A stretch of 46,219 nt of DNA, taken from positions 1-46,219 of the forward strand of contig NZ_JAERUC010000079.1 in the NCBI RefSeq assembly GCF_016745505.1, in the 5' to 3' direction. The position numbers were made by a program, and so were the translations under genes. This DNA is from Streptomyces silvae (lineage in GTDB: Bacteria > Actinomycetota > Actinomycetes > Streptomycetales > Streptomycetaceae). A model generated the notes under the pieces. The model did no database searches, had not been told where the DNA came from, and saw nothing but the letters and a program-made list of their open reading frames with translations. Below are positions 1 to 8,578 of the stretch, one piece after another; positions within the stretch are counted from its first letter, which is position 1; the number at the start of each line of letters is the position of its first letter.

Positions 1-3000
1 CCACCTCCAACAACGCCCCCAGCACAGCGGCGTTCACCTCACCGGACGGCGCAGGCGCGGCGGGCTCCGCCGCCACCGGAGCGGGGGCAGGAGCCTCCAC
101 CGGGGCGACGGCAACAGGCACAGCAGGAGCAACAGAAGCAACAGGCGCAGCAGCCGGGGCGACCGGGGCCGTGGGCGTCTCCTCGCCCTTCAAGGCGTCG
201 ATCAGGAGGCGCGTGGCGCGCTCGTGTGCCGTCGTGATCGACGCGCCGTGCTGCTCGATGAGCCGCAGCGCCGCGTCGGCGTCGGGGTGGGTGCCGGAGC
301 GGACCGACTGTTCGAGGGTCTTGACCGCCTCCTGGATCGTCGAGACGTGCGCGTCGAGGATCTCGGCCTGGAGGTCCAGCCCTTCCTTGGCCACCGCGCT
401 CAGACTCTCCGCAGCGCCCTCCGTCGACGGCGCCACAGGCTCGGAAACGGGCTCGGAAACCGGCTCGGAGGCCAGTTCGGCAACCGGCTCGGGCCGCGCC
501 GTCGGCAGCGCCTCGCGCGAGGGCTCGGCGAGCGCCTCGCGGTACGCCGAACGACGCGCGTCCGTCACGTAGTTGATGCCTCGCAGCGGGATCGCCATGC
601 CCTTGCCCGGACGTACCTCGGGCGCCTCGGCGCTGTGGTCGTCGATGCCGGTGACCGGGAGGCCCAGGACCGCCAGTTCGATGACGGCGCGCTTGAGGGC
701 GATCTCGCCGTCCTTGGCGGGGCCGCCGTCGACCGCGACGGTGCGTACGCCCTCACGGCCTTCGAGCACGCGGTCCACCAGGTCCGAGAGGACCCGCTTG
801 GGGCCGAACTCCACGAAGACCCGGAAGCCGTCGGCGTACATCTCCTCGATGCGGTCGGCGAAGGCGACCGGGCGCAGCAGCTGGTCGACCAGGGTCCGGC
901 GGCTCTCGGCCTGGTCGGCGCCGTAGGAGGCGCCGGGGGTGTTCGCGTAGACGGGTATGCGCGGGGCGTTCAGGGCGACGCCCTCGACCGCCTCGCGGAA
1001 GGCGTCGGCGGCGTGGGCGACGAACCGGGTGTGGAAGGCCGCGGAGACGGGGAGCCGCTTCGCGGGGACCTTTCCGCTCGCCGAGTCGGCCACCAGGCGG
1101 TCGATCTCGGCGGTGGGGCCGCCGACCACGATCTGGCCAGGGGCGTTGATGTTGCAGACGGACACGTCCCGGTAGCCGGCGACGAGTGCCTCGACCGCGC
1201 TCAGCTCACCGCGTACGGCGGCCATGGCGCCGGAGTCGTGGCCGGAGGCGTCGGCGGGCGGGGCCATCGCGAGTCCGCGGGCCCGGGCCAGTCCGGTGAA
1301 TCCGTCGTCGTCGAGGACGCCGGCGGCCCACAGGGCGGTCAGTTCGCCGAAGGAGTGTCCGATGACGCCGTCCGGGGCGAATCCGAGCTCCTTGAACCAG
1401 GCGAACTGTCCGGCGGAGAGGGCGCCGATCGCGGGCTGGGCGAACTCGGTGCGCCGCAGCGACTCCTCCTGCGCCGTACGCGTGGCGTCGTCGAAGGCGG
1501 GCGGCGGGAAGACGACGCGGCCGAGTGTCTCGGCCCCCGCGGTCAGCCGGTTGGCCCTGTCGTACGCGGCGAGGACGGGCGGGACGGCGAGGGCGGCCTC
1601 GCGGCCCATGCCGACGTACTGGCTGCCCTGGCCCGCGAAGACCGCGGCGGCCTTCGTGCCGGCCGGGATGCCGGAGCGTCGGTAGGTGATCCCCTTGGGG
1701 TGCTGCCAGGCGTCCGCGCCGGCCTTGGCGCGCAGCAGCTCGACGGCGGTGGTGCGCAGGGTCTCGAACTCCTCGTCGGAGCGGGCCACGATGCCGATGC
1801 GCGCGTCGCCCGCGGGCACCCAGCCCAGCGGGTCGGGCGCCGCGCCCTGCTCCAGGCGGCGGGCGAGCGCCTCGGGGTCGGCGGCGTGCCAGAGGCCGGT
1901 GCGGGCGACGGGCCCGAGCACCTTGCCGCCGGTGGTGTCGTGCTCCTCCAGCACCATGTGGAAGTTGGTCCCGCCGAAGCCGAAGGAGGAGACGGCGGCC
2001 CGGCGCTTGTCGCGGCCCGGGTCGGCGATCCAGGGCCTGGCCTGGGAGTTGACGTAGAAGGGGGTCTCGGCGGGGTCGACGGCGGCGCTGGGCTGCTCGA
2101 CGTTGATGGTCGGCGGCAGGACCTTCTGGTGCAGGGCGAGCGAGAGCTTGATGAGCCCGGCCGCGCCGGCCGCCGCCTTGGTGTGCCCGATCTGGGACTT
2201 GACGCTGCCGATGGCGGCGTAACCCCGGGCGTCCTGTCCCTCGGCCACGAAGGAGCCGAGCGCGGAGAGCTCGGTGTGGTCGCCGACGGCGGTTCCGGTG
2301 CCGTGTGCCTCGAAGAGCTCGATGGAGCCGGCGGGGACGTCCGCGTCCTCGTAGGCGCGGCGCAGCGCGAGCTGCTGGCCCTGGGCGCGCGGGGCGTAGA
2401 TGCTCTTGAAGCGGCCGTCGCTGGACGTGCCGATGCCGCGCAGGACGGAGTAGATCCGGTCGCCGTCGCGCTCGGCGTCGGCGAGCCGCTTGAGGGCGAG
2501 CATGCCGATGCCCTCGCCGATCAGGGTGCCGTCGGCGGACTCGTCGAAGGGCCGGATGATCTGGCTCTTGGAGAACGCCGGGGTCTTGCTGAAGCACATG
2601 TACATGAGGATCGTGTTCTCGGCGTCGCAGCCGCCGGTGATCATCAGGTCGGAGCGGCCCTCGACGAGCTCGCTGACGGCGAGCTTGACGGCGGCGAGTG
2701 CGCTGGCGCAGGCCGCGTCCACGGTGCAGTTGGTGCCGCCGAGGTCGAAGCGGTTGGCGATGCGACCGGCGACGACGTTGCCGAGCATGCCGGGGAAGGA
2801 GTTCTCCTCCCAGGGGATGTACGCCTTCTTGAAGCGTTCGGCGACCTCTTCGGCCTGGGCCTCGCTCAGTCCGACGCTGCGGACGACCTCCTTCAGGACC
2901 GGCGTCTGGAGGCGCGCGGAGAGCGGCTGGGTCAGCGAGTTGGCGCCGGTGACGCCGAGGATGACGCCGGTGCGGGTCGGGTCGTACCAGCCGGAGCCCT

Positions 3001-3337
3001 CGGTGCCCGCGTCGCGCAGGACGTCGCGGGCGACGGTCAGCGAGAGGAGCTGGAGGATGTCGGTGACCTCCAGGGTGTTCGGCGGCAGGCCGAACTCCAT
3101 GGGGTTGAAGGCGATCTCGGGCAGGAACCCGCCGCGCCGGGCGTAGGTCTTGTCCTCGGCGGCGGGGTCGGGATCGTAGTAGTCGTCGAGGTTCCAGTGG
3201 GTGTCCGGAACGTCCTCGATGCAGTCGTTGCCGTCGACGATGTTGTGCCAGAACTCGCGCACGTTGCGCGACTGGGGGAACAGGCCGGCCAACCCGACGA
3301 TGGCGATGGGTGTCTCGGCCAGACGTGAGTGGTGCAC
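1..3337 (-). CDS. PfaA-type polyketide/polyunsaturated fatty acid synthase, KS-AT part (3' end outside window)
   Basis: Large iterative type I synthase subunit that would condense malonyl units on tethered acyl chains. The frame from GTG 3337 (upstream SD-like GAGAGGA) is open to the window edge, about 1112 residues. The ketosynthase covers about residues 8-460, with the active-site Cys at about 210 in VDAACASALAAVK, and later HGTGT and GSVKSQIGHTKAA. The acyltransferase covers about 565-870, with GQGSQ, nucleophile Ser662 in GHSFGE, and AFHTRF. An Ala/Pro-rich linker follows and the frame ends as a first ACP domain seems to begin. Blocks such as DDYYDPDP, GGFLPEIAFNPMEFGLPPN, WEENSFPGMLGN and SSDGRFKSIYAPR are the signature of PfaA in omega-3 PUFA synthases rather than of modular PKS. 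Further ACPs and a KR are expected beyond the window. It is the last gene of an operon with thioesterase, ACP and flavoprotein. The family call is secure; the product is unknown. Confidence 0.93.
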   Translation of the reverse strand, partial: MHHSRLAETPIAIVGLAGLFPQSRNVREFWHNIVDGNDCIEDVPDTHWNLDDYYDPDPAAEDKTYARRGGFLPEIAFNPMEFGLPPNTLEVTDILQLLSLTVARDVLRDAGTEGSGWYDPTRTGVILGVTGANSLTQPLSARLQTPVLKEVVRSVGLSEAQAEEVAERFKKAYIPWEENSFPGMLGNVVAGRIANRFDLGGTNCTVDAACASALAAVKLAVSELVEGRSDLMITGGCDAENTILMYMCFSKTPAFSKSQIIRPFDESADGTLIGEGIGMLALKRLADAERDGDRIYSVLRGIGTSSDGRFKSIYAPRAQGQQLALRRAYEDADVPAGSIELFEAHGTGTAVGDHTELSALGSFVAEGQDARGYAAIGSVKSQIGHTKAAAGAAGLIKLSLALHQKVLPPTINVEQPSAAVDPAETPFYVNSQARPWIADPGRDKRRAAVSSFGFGGTNFHMVLEEHDTTGGKVLGPVARTGLWHAADPEALARRLEQGAAPDPLGWVPAGDARIGIVARSDEEFETLRTTAVELLRAKAGADAWQHPKGITYRRSGIPAGTKAAAVFAGQGSQYVGMGREAALAVPPVLAAYDRANRLTAGAETLGRVVFPPPAFDDATRTAQEESLRRTEFAQPAIGALSAGQFAWFKELGFAPDGVIGHSFGELTALWAAGVLDDDGFTGLARARGLAMAPPADASGHDSGAMAAVRGELSAVEALVAGYRDVSVCNINAPGQIVVGGPTAEIDRLVADSASGKVPAKRLPVSAAFHTRFVAHAADAFREAVEGVALNAPRIPVYANTPGASYGADQAESRRTLVDQLLRPVAFADRIEEMYADGFRVFVEFGPKRVLSDLVDRVLEGREGVRTVAVDGGPAKDGEIALKRAVIELAVLGLPVTGIDDHSAEAPEVRPGKGMAIPLRGINYVTDARRSAYREALAEPSREALPTARPEPVAELASEPVSEPVSEPVAPSTEGAAESLSAVAKEGLDLQAEILDAHVSTIQEAVKTLEQSVRSGTHPDADAALRLIEQHGASITTAHERATRLLIDALKGEETPTAPVAPAAAPVASVAPAVPVAVAPVEAPAPAPVAAEPAAPAPSGEVNAAVLGALLEV

Positions 3338-3394
3338 GACGGTCCTCTCGTTCAAGTGCGGCGGGTGGGCGGGGCGCGGGTCCATGGGTGTGGT

Positions 3395-4282
3395 TCAGAC
3401 GACGGCGGAGCCGGCCAGCAGTCCGGCGATCGCGCTCACGGCCTCGGGGTCCCGGAGCATCGTGTAGTGGTCGCCCGGGACGCCCACCTGTCGTACGGGA
3501 TGTGCGCTGAGACCGCTCCAGCCGAGGTCCCCGCTGGCGGGCAGCAGGGAGCGTTCCGGCTTGACGAGGGTGAGGGGTCGGTCGATCGGGCCCGGCTCGT
3601 ACGGGGCGGTGCAGCGGTTGTTACGGGACAGGCCGCCCTGGTAGGCGGCGTACAGCTTGCGCAGGCCGGCGAGCTCGGTGCCCTGCGGCAGGAGGCCCTG
3701 GGTGACGGCGGCGTCGAGCACCTGGGGCAGCCCGTCCTCGGGTGCGGCGAGGGACGGGACGCTCACGGTGAGGGGCCTGCGGCGTTTGGCTCCGAGGTAC
3801 ATCGCGAACCAGTCGAGGAGCATCGAGGCGTCGAGCAGTTCGTCGGTGCGCTTGAAGGCGGGTACGGGGGCGATGCTGTCGAGCAGGACGAGGTCCCGCA
3901 GGACGGCGCCGCGTCCGGCCGCGTGGAGCCGGGTGGCGATCTCGTACGCGACGACGCCGCCGAAGGACCAGCCGACGAGCGAGAAGGGCGCGGAGTCGAG
4001 CCCCGCCGCCCGGAGTTCGGTCAGGCAGCGGTCCGCCAGGGCCTCGACGGGCACGACGGGTGCGCGCGGGTCGAGGGCGGCGGCGAGGAACTCGGGGATG
4101 TTGCCCAGGTCGAGCAGGTGCAGGGCGGTGTCCTCGGGCAGCTGCCCGGCGAGCGCCTCCCACTCACCGGCCGCGAGCGCGCCCGGGTGGACGGCGCAGA
4201 TCCGGTGGGCGGTCCCCCCGCCCGCGTCCCGCAGGGTGCGCAGGACGGGGCGGGGCGTGGACGGGTCAGGCCGCGGCGACAT
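3395..4282 (-). CDS. Stand-alone thioesterase (alpha/beta hydrolase, PKS/NRPS TE type)
   Basis: A 295-residue alpha/beta hydrolase of the thioesterase family found in PKS and NRPS clusters. It should release or edit acyl chains from a carrier protein. Visible catalytic elements are Ser106 in GWSFGG, a likely Asp135 in LVLLDS, and His272 in GDHYTM. The start overlaps the end of the ACP gene by 17 nt, which suggests translational coupling, and the PKS starts 57 nt downstream. A free-standing TE is not part of the usual pfaABCDE set, so this one may offload the chain or pass it to another partner. Substrate cannot be read from sequence. Confidence 0.88.
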   Translation of the reverse strand: MSPRPDPSTPRPVLRTLRDAGGGTAHRICAVHPGALAAGEWEALAGQLPEDTALHLLDLGNIPEFLAAALDPRAPVVPVEALADRCLTELRAAGLDSAPFSLVGWSFGGVVAYEIATRLHAAGRGAVLRDLVLLDSIAPVPAFKRTDELLDASMLLDWFAMYLGAKRRRPLTVSVPSLAAPEDGLPQVLDAAVTQGLLPQGTELAGLRKLYAAYQGGLSRNNRCTAPYEPGPIDRPLTLVKPERSLLPASGDLGWSGLSAHPVRQVGVPGDHYTMLRDPEAVSAIAGLLAGSAVV

Positions 4283-4532
4283 GGTTGGCGCTCTCCTCGG
4301 CGATGTGCTCGGAGAGCGCGGCGACGGTCGGGTGGTACCAGAGGGCGGTGGCCTCCAGCTCGAAGCCGAGCCACTTCTCCAGCTCGCCGGCGAGGATGAG
4401 GGCCTCGGTGGAGTCGAGGTCGAACTCGTCGAAGTAACGCTCGACGTCGATCTCGGAGGCCTCGACCTCCAGGCGGACGGCCAGCTTCTCTACCAGCCAG
4501 GCCTGTGCTTCCGATGCGGTGACGGTCTGCAT
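4266..4532 (-). CDS. Discrete acyl carrier protein
   Basis: An 88-residue acidic helical protein of carrier-protein length. The phosphopantetheine attachment Ser is at about residue 41 in DEFDLDSTEALILAG; the usual DSL is DST here. ATG 4532 is preferred because GAGGGAGA lies just upstream; an in-frame GTG at 4550 would add six residues. The gene sits 14 nt after the flavoprotein stop and overlaps the thioesterase start. A free-standing ACP beside a PfaA-like synthase with its own expected ACP array suggests a separate carrier for loading, for the flavoprotein step, or for transfer of the finished chain. The ACP identity is firm; its role in the pathway is inferred. Confidence 0.88.
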   Translation of the reverse strand: MQTVTASEAQAWLVEKLAVRLEVEASEIDVERYFDEFDLDSTEALILAGELEKWLGFELEATALWYHPTVAALSEHIAEESANHVAAA

Positions 4533-4546
4533 GGGTCTCCCTCGAT

Positions 4547-5848
4547 TCACTTCTTGACGGCGGTGGGGCGGAGATCACGGGCGATGGACTCGGCGGCCTT
4601 GAGCCCCGAGACGAAGCCGGCCTCGTGGGACCCGATCAGGTCGTGGCCGATCTTCGGGGAGTGGAAGTACGAACCGGCGAGCTTGACGCGCCCGGTCTCG
4701 TTGACGGAGTAGATGGTGCGCTGCATGGTGCGCACGTCCAGGTCGATGATCGGGTGGGTGAACGGCAGCTCGCGGATGACGAGTTCGTCCTTGGGGACGA
4801 TCGGCGAGTCGAGCGTGACGAAGTAGTCCTTGGCTGCGGTGAAGCCCTGGAGCGAGTTCATGTAGTAAGCGACCCAGGTGCGGGTGCGCCCGTCCACGGT
4901 CTTGAGGCCGTAGTTCCAGCTCTGCCAGCGCTCGCGGTTGGGCGGCATGGCGGCCGGGTCGGTGTGCAGGACGGCGCTGGTGGAGCTGTAGCGGACCTTG
5001 CCGAGGATGTCGGCCTGGAGCGCGGTGGGCTGTTCGAGCATCCCGAGTGTCTGGTCGGCGTGCGAGGCCAGGACCGCGTAGTCGTAGCGCTCCTCGCCGT
5101 CGGCCGTGCCGATGACCACCCCGTCGGCCTCCTCGCGGACCCGGGTGACCGGGTTTGAGGTGCGGACCTTGCCGTGGATGCCGGCGACGACCCGGCGTAC
5201 GTACTCGATGCTGCCGCCGGCCACCGTCTTCCAGTTGACCGTGCGGCCGCCGAGGCCGCCGGGGTCGTGGGACATGAAGAACGCGATGACGGTGGTGGCG
5301 GGCATCTCCCAGATGAGCTCGGCGGGGACCGACCAGACGGCGGTGGCGAGCAGCACGACGTACCCGTACTTGAAGGCGTCGGAGTAGCCGCCTCGCCGGA
5401 GGTACTCGCCGAGTGCCATGTCGGTGCGCTTGCGCAGGAAGTCGCGCGGCGCCTCGCGGTGGAAGCGCTCGGCGTCCCGCCACAGGGTGAGGAAGTCGGC
5501 CGGGTAGCGCGCGGCTATCTCCGCCTCGGTGAGTTCGAACTCGGTCGTGCCGTAGTCGAGGCCACGGTCGAGGTCGAAGAAGTCGAATCCGCCGGTGTGG
5601 TCCAGGGCGGGGGCGCCGATCTCCTCGAAGAACTTGGTGATCTGCGGGTAGGTACGGGAGTTGAAGACGACGAAGGCGGTGTCGATCCCGATCGTCCGGC
5701 CGTCCTCCTCCTCGACCTCGACGGTCAGCGCGTGGCCTCCGGGCCGGTCGTCCTTCTCGTACACGGTGACTTCGACGTCGTCCGGCAGGTGGTGGGCGGC
5801 GGACAGTCCGGATATGCCGGCACCGACGACAGCGACACGGGTGGTCAT
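4547..5848 (-). CDS. COG2907-like NAD(P)/FAD-dependent oxidoreductase
   Basis: A 433-residue flavoprotein with an N-terminal dinucleotide fold (VAVVGAGISGLSAAH, then a YEKDDRPGGHA stretch), typical of the amine oxidase/phytoene desaturase superfamily. The middle motifs (FVVFNSRTYPQITKFFEEIG, AAVWS-type segment, FHSPKIGHDLIGSHEAG) resemble the COG2907 group, which is often found next to cyclopropane fatty acid synthases and DUF1365 proteins, so an acyl-chain substrate is plausible. It is the first gene of the PKS-side operon, followed by ACP and TE. ATG 5848 is chosen because the dinucleotide motif begins there; the frame extends to 6040 without recognisable sequence. A desaturase or isomerase acting on an ACP-bound lipid is inference. 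Confidence 0.83.
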   Translation of the reverse strand: MTTRVAVVGAGISGLSAAHHLPDDVEVTVYEKDDRPGGHALTVEVEEEDGRTIGIDTAFVVFNSRTYPQITKFFEEIGAPALDHTGGFDFFDLDRGLDYGTTEFELTEAEIAARYPADFLTLWRDAERFHREAPRDFLRKRTDMALGEYLRRGGYSDAFKYGYVVLLATAVWSVPAELIWEMPATTVIAFFMSHDPGGLGGRTVNWKTVAGGSIEYVRRVVAGIHGKVRTSNPVTRVREEADGVVIGTADGEERYDYAVLASHADQTLGMLEQPTALQADILGKVRYSSTSAVLHTDPAAMPPNRERWQSWNYGLKTVDGRTRTWVAYYMNSLQGFTAAKDYFVTLDSPIVPKDELVIRELPFTHPIIDLDVRTMQRTIYSVNETGRVKLAGSYFHSPKIGHDLIGSHEAGFVSGLKAAESIARDLRPTAVKK

Positions 5849-6315
5849 GGCAGGCAGCCCTTCGGCGTGAGCGGTACTCGTGGAACCGGTCGCGCGGCGC
5901 GACGACGGCTGGGGCGCAGAGGAGTGGGACCTCTGGGGAGGGAGTTCGCGTGTGCCCCGTACGGCGTTGACGGCCGGTGTGACGACGGCGTCGCTGCGAC
6001 GGCGGGGTGGGGCGGTGGTGTGCCGGCGGCGGGCCGGCATGGCCAGAAAAGTAGGTCGGGCGCCGCGCGGGGGTCAATCACCGGATCGGGGATGCCCGAG
6101 CGTCCATCGGATTATCCGATGGACCGAAAAACTGGTGTCCGGATTCGAACGTCTCTGCGCTCGTGACTGTTATTCGGCCAACTCCGCACACGATCCGAAG
6201 TTCATCCTCCGTGACTGTCCGGATCACGGCCAGGGTGGGCTCTTGTAGGAGGCAGGTACCCCTGCCCCGATGCCCAGTGTCATGCCGTAGCAGTAGTAGT
6301 AGAGGAGGGGCTTCC
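5849..6315. promoter_or_regulatory. Divergent promoter region between the two biosynthetic arms
   Basis: A 467-base stretch without a convincing gene separates the lipid-type operon (minus) from the peptide operon (plus). It contains a perfect palindrome at 6102-6124 and a shorter inverted repeat at 6209-6229 (CCGTGA/TCACGG, 9-nt spacer), then TAG-rich triplets and AGGAGGGG (6303-6310) in front of the plus-strand start at 6316. Promoters for both arms must lie here. I do not see a confident -35/-10 pair. Confidence 0.6.
6102..6124. promoter_or_regulatory. Perfect palindrome, candidate operator of the divergent cluster
   Basis: GTCCATCGGA (6102-6111), spacer TTA, TCCGATGGAC (6115-6124): perfect 10-bp arms, 23 bp in all. 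It sits centrally between the divergent operons, which suits a dimeric TetR/GntR/MarR-type regulator acting on both. No regulator gene is visible in this arm of the window, so the protein is unknown. Confidence 0.55.
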
Positions 6316-6726
6316 ATGCCCACCATTCCCTGGATGCCAGGGGCAGCCGCCGACGAAGCGACCGCCGACTCCGGCCAAGCCGTGGTCATGGCTTCCAAGT
6401 TCCATGTCACCTCGTTGCTCCAGGTCCCCCGCTTCTTCCTCCTGTCGCTGGTGGTCTGGAAGCAGGTGCGGTCCGCGCCCGGCGTCATCGGCGCCTCGCT
6501 GCGCGCCGAGCCGCTGAAGAAGACCTTCTGGACCCTGTCGGCGTGGAGCTCCCAGGAAGCCCTGGACACGTTCTCGCGTTCGGAACCGCACGCCGGGATC
6601 GCCGGCCGTCTGCGCAAGGTGATGGCCCGTTCGGTGTTCGTCTTCTACCCCACCGACCGCGAGCAGCTGCCCGCCGGCTGGGACGACGCGGTGAAGCGGC
6701 TGAGCGAGAAGGAGGCGGGCCGATGA
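6316..6726 (+). CDS. Small dimeric alpha/beta-barrel-like protein (DUF3291/spheroidene monooxygenase-like)
   Basis: A 136-residue protein, first gene of the peptide-side operon. ATG 6316 follows AGGAGGGG with 5-nt spacing. The pattern LLQVPRFFLLSLVVWKQVRSAPGVIGASLRAEPLKKTFWTLSAWSS, then SREP-like SRSEPHAGIAGRLRK, matches the small ferredoxin-like (antibiotic-monooxygenase fold) proteins annotated as DUF3291 or spheroidene-monooxygenase-like. These may bind heme or act as small oxygenases or isomerases, but the group is poorly characterised. The stop overlaps the following MFS gene start (ATGA), so it is translated with the exporter. Function here is unknown. Confidence 0.7.
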   Translation: MPTIPWMPGAAADEATADSGQAVVMASKFHVTSLLQVPRFFLLSLVVWKQVRSAPGVIGASLRAEPLKKTFWTLSAWSSQEALDTFSRSEPHAGIAGRLRKVMARSVFVFYPTDREQLPAGWDDAVKRLSEKEAGR

Positions 6727-8261
6727 GCGCCGTCACGGGTCAGGCCGCCACGGACACGCCCCCGAAGCCGGTGATCCCGCGCGGCGCGCTGGTGCTGACC
6801 GCCGCCTGCCTCGGGCTGTTCATGTCCTTCATCGAGGTGACGGCCGCGATCTCGACCCTGCGCGCGCTGCAGGTCGACATGCACGTCGCCCCCGCCGACC
6901 TGAGCTGGGTGTCGAGCACGTACACCCTGGTCGTGGCCGCCTGCGTGCTCTCCGGTGGCGCGCTGGGCGAACGCTTCGGCCGGCGGCGTGTGTTCGTCAT
7001 CGGCGTGGTGGCGCTCGCCGCCGGTTCGCTCGTCGTGGCGACCGCGAGCGGCTTCCCGCAGGTGCTCGTCGGCCGGGCGGTCAGCGGCGTCGGCGGTGCG
7101 CTGGTGCTGCCCACGTCGCTCGCCATCATCACCACGACCTTCTTCGTCGATCTGCCGCGCATGCTGCGCTACATCACCATCTGGGTCTCCATGTCGGGTG
7201 TCGGCCTGGCCGTGGGCCCGCTGCTCGGCGGCGCGCTGCTGGACCGGTTCGACTGGCCGGCGGTGTATCTGGTGAACGCCCCGCTCGCGGTGGTGACCGT
7301 GGCCGTCACCCTGTACGCGGTCAAGGAGACGAAGGTTCCCGACCGGGCTCTCGACCTGCCGGGCCAGTTCCTGTCCATCGTCGGCCTCGGCACGCTGGTG
7401 TACGGCATCGCCGTCGGCGGCCGTGAGGGGTACGGCGACCCGGTGGTGGTGACCACGCTGGTGATCGCGGTGGTGGCCCTGACCGCGCTGGTCCTGGTCG
7501 AGCGGCGGGCTCCGGTGCCGATGCTCGACGTACGGATGATGGCCTCGGTCCCGCTGTCCGCCACGCTGGTGGTGGCGGCGAGCGCGCTCTTCACCTTCGT
7601 CGGCGTCGTCTTCCTCGAAGTGCTGTTCCTGCAGCGGGTCCAGGGCGCCGCGCCCATGGACACCGGCCTCAAGCTGCTGCCCGCGATGGTCGCGTTCGTC
7701 CTGTCCACCCTGGTGGCGCAGCGGATCGCGACCAAGGTCGGGCCCGGCCGGCTGCTCGCCGTGGGCTCCCTGGTCACGGCCGCCGCCGCGGTCGTCCTGG
7801 TCGGTCAGCAGCCCGACAGCGCGTACGGGATCACGGCCGTCGGCCTGGCGCTGCTCGGCCTGGGCAGTGGTCTCGTCGTCGCCCCGTCGACGGCGGCGGC
7901 GTTCGCCGTGGCGGAGCCGGCCCAGATGGGCGCGGCGTCCAACGCGGTGACGGCCTTCCGCCAGGTCGGCTCGGTGCTCGCCACCGCCATCCTCGGTGCG
8001 GTGCTCGCCGTACGGTTCATCGGCGCGCTGCCGGACCGGCTGGACACGGCACACGTGCCTCCGGAGGTCGCCACCCAGGTGGTGGCCGTGGCGCGGGAGG
8101 GCGGCAACAGCGCCGGCCGTTCCACGCCCGAGGTCACCGAAGCGGTCGCCGCGTCGTTCAACGTCGGTATCCACACCGGTCTGTGGGTCGTGGCCGGCGT
8201 GTCCGCACTGGCTGCCGTGCTCGCTTTCGCATTCGTTTCTCGCAAGGCCAAGGCAGCTTAG
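6723..8261 (+). CDS. MFS exporter, DHA2 (14-helix, EmrB/QacA) family
   Basis: A 512-residue drug:H+ antiporter-like membrane protein. About 14 hydrophobic segments are visible, with the early loop motif GALGERFGRRRVFVIG (motif A) and a GVGGALVLPTSLAII segment (motif C region). ATG 6723 overlaps the preceding stop as ATGA. Members of this family commonly export the product of the cluster they sit in, or give self-resistance. The gene ends directly at a perfect hairpin (8265-8297) that precedes the tiny peptide genes. A second, different MFS transporter closes the same arm, so the locus has two efflux proteins. Confidence 0.9.
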   Translation: MSAVTGQAATDTPPKPVIPRGALVLTAACLGLFMSFIEVTAAISTLRALQVDMHVAPADLSWVSSTYTLVVAACVLSGGALGERFGRRRVFVIGVVALAAGSLVVATASGFPQVLVGRAVSGVGGALVLPTSLAIITTTFFVDLPRMLRYITIWVSMSGVGLAVGPLLGGALLDRFDWPAVYLVNAPLAVVTVAVTLYAVKETKVPDRALDLPGQFLSIVGLGTLVYGIAVGGREGYGDPVVVTTLVIAVVALTALVLVERRAPVPMLDVRMMASVPLSATLVVAASALFTFVGVVFLEVLFLQRVQGAAPMDTGLKLLPAMVAFVLSTLVAQRIATKVGPGRLLAVGSLVTAAAAVVLVGQQPDSAYGITAVGLALLGLGSGLVVAPSTAAAFAVAEPAQMGAASNAVTAFRQVGSVLATAILGAVLAVRFIGALPDRLDTAHVPPEVATQVVAVAREGGNSAGRSTPEVTEAVAASFNVGIHTGLWVVAGVSALAAVLAFAFVSRKAKAA

Positions 8262-8264
8262 GAT

Positions 8265-8297
8265 TCGGAATTCCTGATAAGGCTTCAGGAATTCCGA
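8265..8297 (+). terminator. Perfect 13-bp hairpin after the exporter gene
   Basis: Arms TCGGAATTCCTGA (8265-8277) and TCAGGAATTCCGA (8285-8297), 7-nt loop, four bases past the MFS stop. There is no T-run, so it may be an intrinsic-type terminator as seen in actinobacteria, an attenuator or an RNA-stability element. Both arms contain GAATTC. Confidence 0.6.
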
Positions 8298-8353
8298 TGG
8301 CGCACAGAAGCTCCCCCGAAAACTATGTACTCGGCACCCGCGCGATGGTGTCA

Positions 8354-8389
8354 TTGAATCAACGCGGAGAACCCTCCGCGTTGATTCAA
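8354..8389 (+). promoter_or_regulatory. Perfect 16-bp hairpin just upstream of the first tiny peptide gene
   Basis: Arms TTGAATCAACGCGGAG (8354-8369) and CTCCGCGTTGATTCAA (8374-8389) with the tetraloop AACC. It ends 6 nt before the SD sequence (8396-8404). Such a 5' stem could protect a short, abundant transcript or attenuate it. Confidence 0.65.
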
Positions 8390-8412
8390 GAATTCGAGGG
8401 GAGGAAAAGAAG

Positions 8413-8469
8413 ATGGACATCGTCATCATCGAGGACCGCGAGGTCGTCGCCCACCACCCGAGCCTCTGA
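8413..8469 (+). CDS. 18-residue peptide 1, candidate RiPP precursor
   Basis: Encodes MDIVIIEDREVVAHHPSL. ATG 8413 lies 8 nt after a near-ideal SD, GAGGGGAGG (8396-8404). A second copy 166 bp downstream shares the SD, the first eight codons exactly (24 identical bases) and the frame length; the shared pattern is MDIVIIED-E---AHH---L. The conserved half could be a short recognition segment and the variable tail with its His-His pair the modified core. It is followed by a SagB-type oxidoreductase and two JmjC oxygenases, enzyme types known from peptide and protein modification. Too short for routine gene finders. Alternatives are a regulatory leader peptide or chance, but the duplication with its SD argues for a real gene. 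Confidence 0.75.
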   Translation: MDIVIIEDREVVAHHPSL

Positions 8470-8578
8470 TACGAGAGCACCGGCCACCCCAGCCTCCGCA
8501 CCGCGGGGGTCGCGGCCGACTCGTCCGGCATCCGCCTTCCAGAATTCCGTTCCGAGAATTCCGAGGGGAGGTAAGGAC

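Noticed and set aside
224..3328. Very long plus-strand open frame opposite the PKS gene
   Set aside because: The minus strand encodes an unmistakable PfaA-type KS-AT protein; the plus frame is a GC-rich antisense shadow without any family motif.
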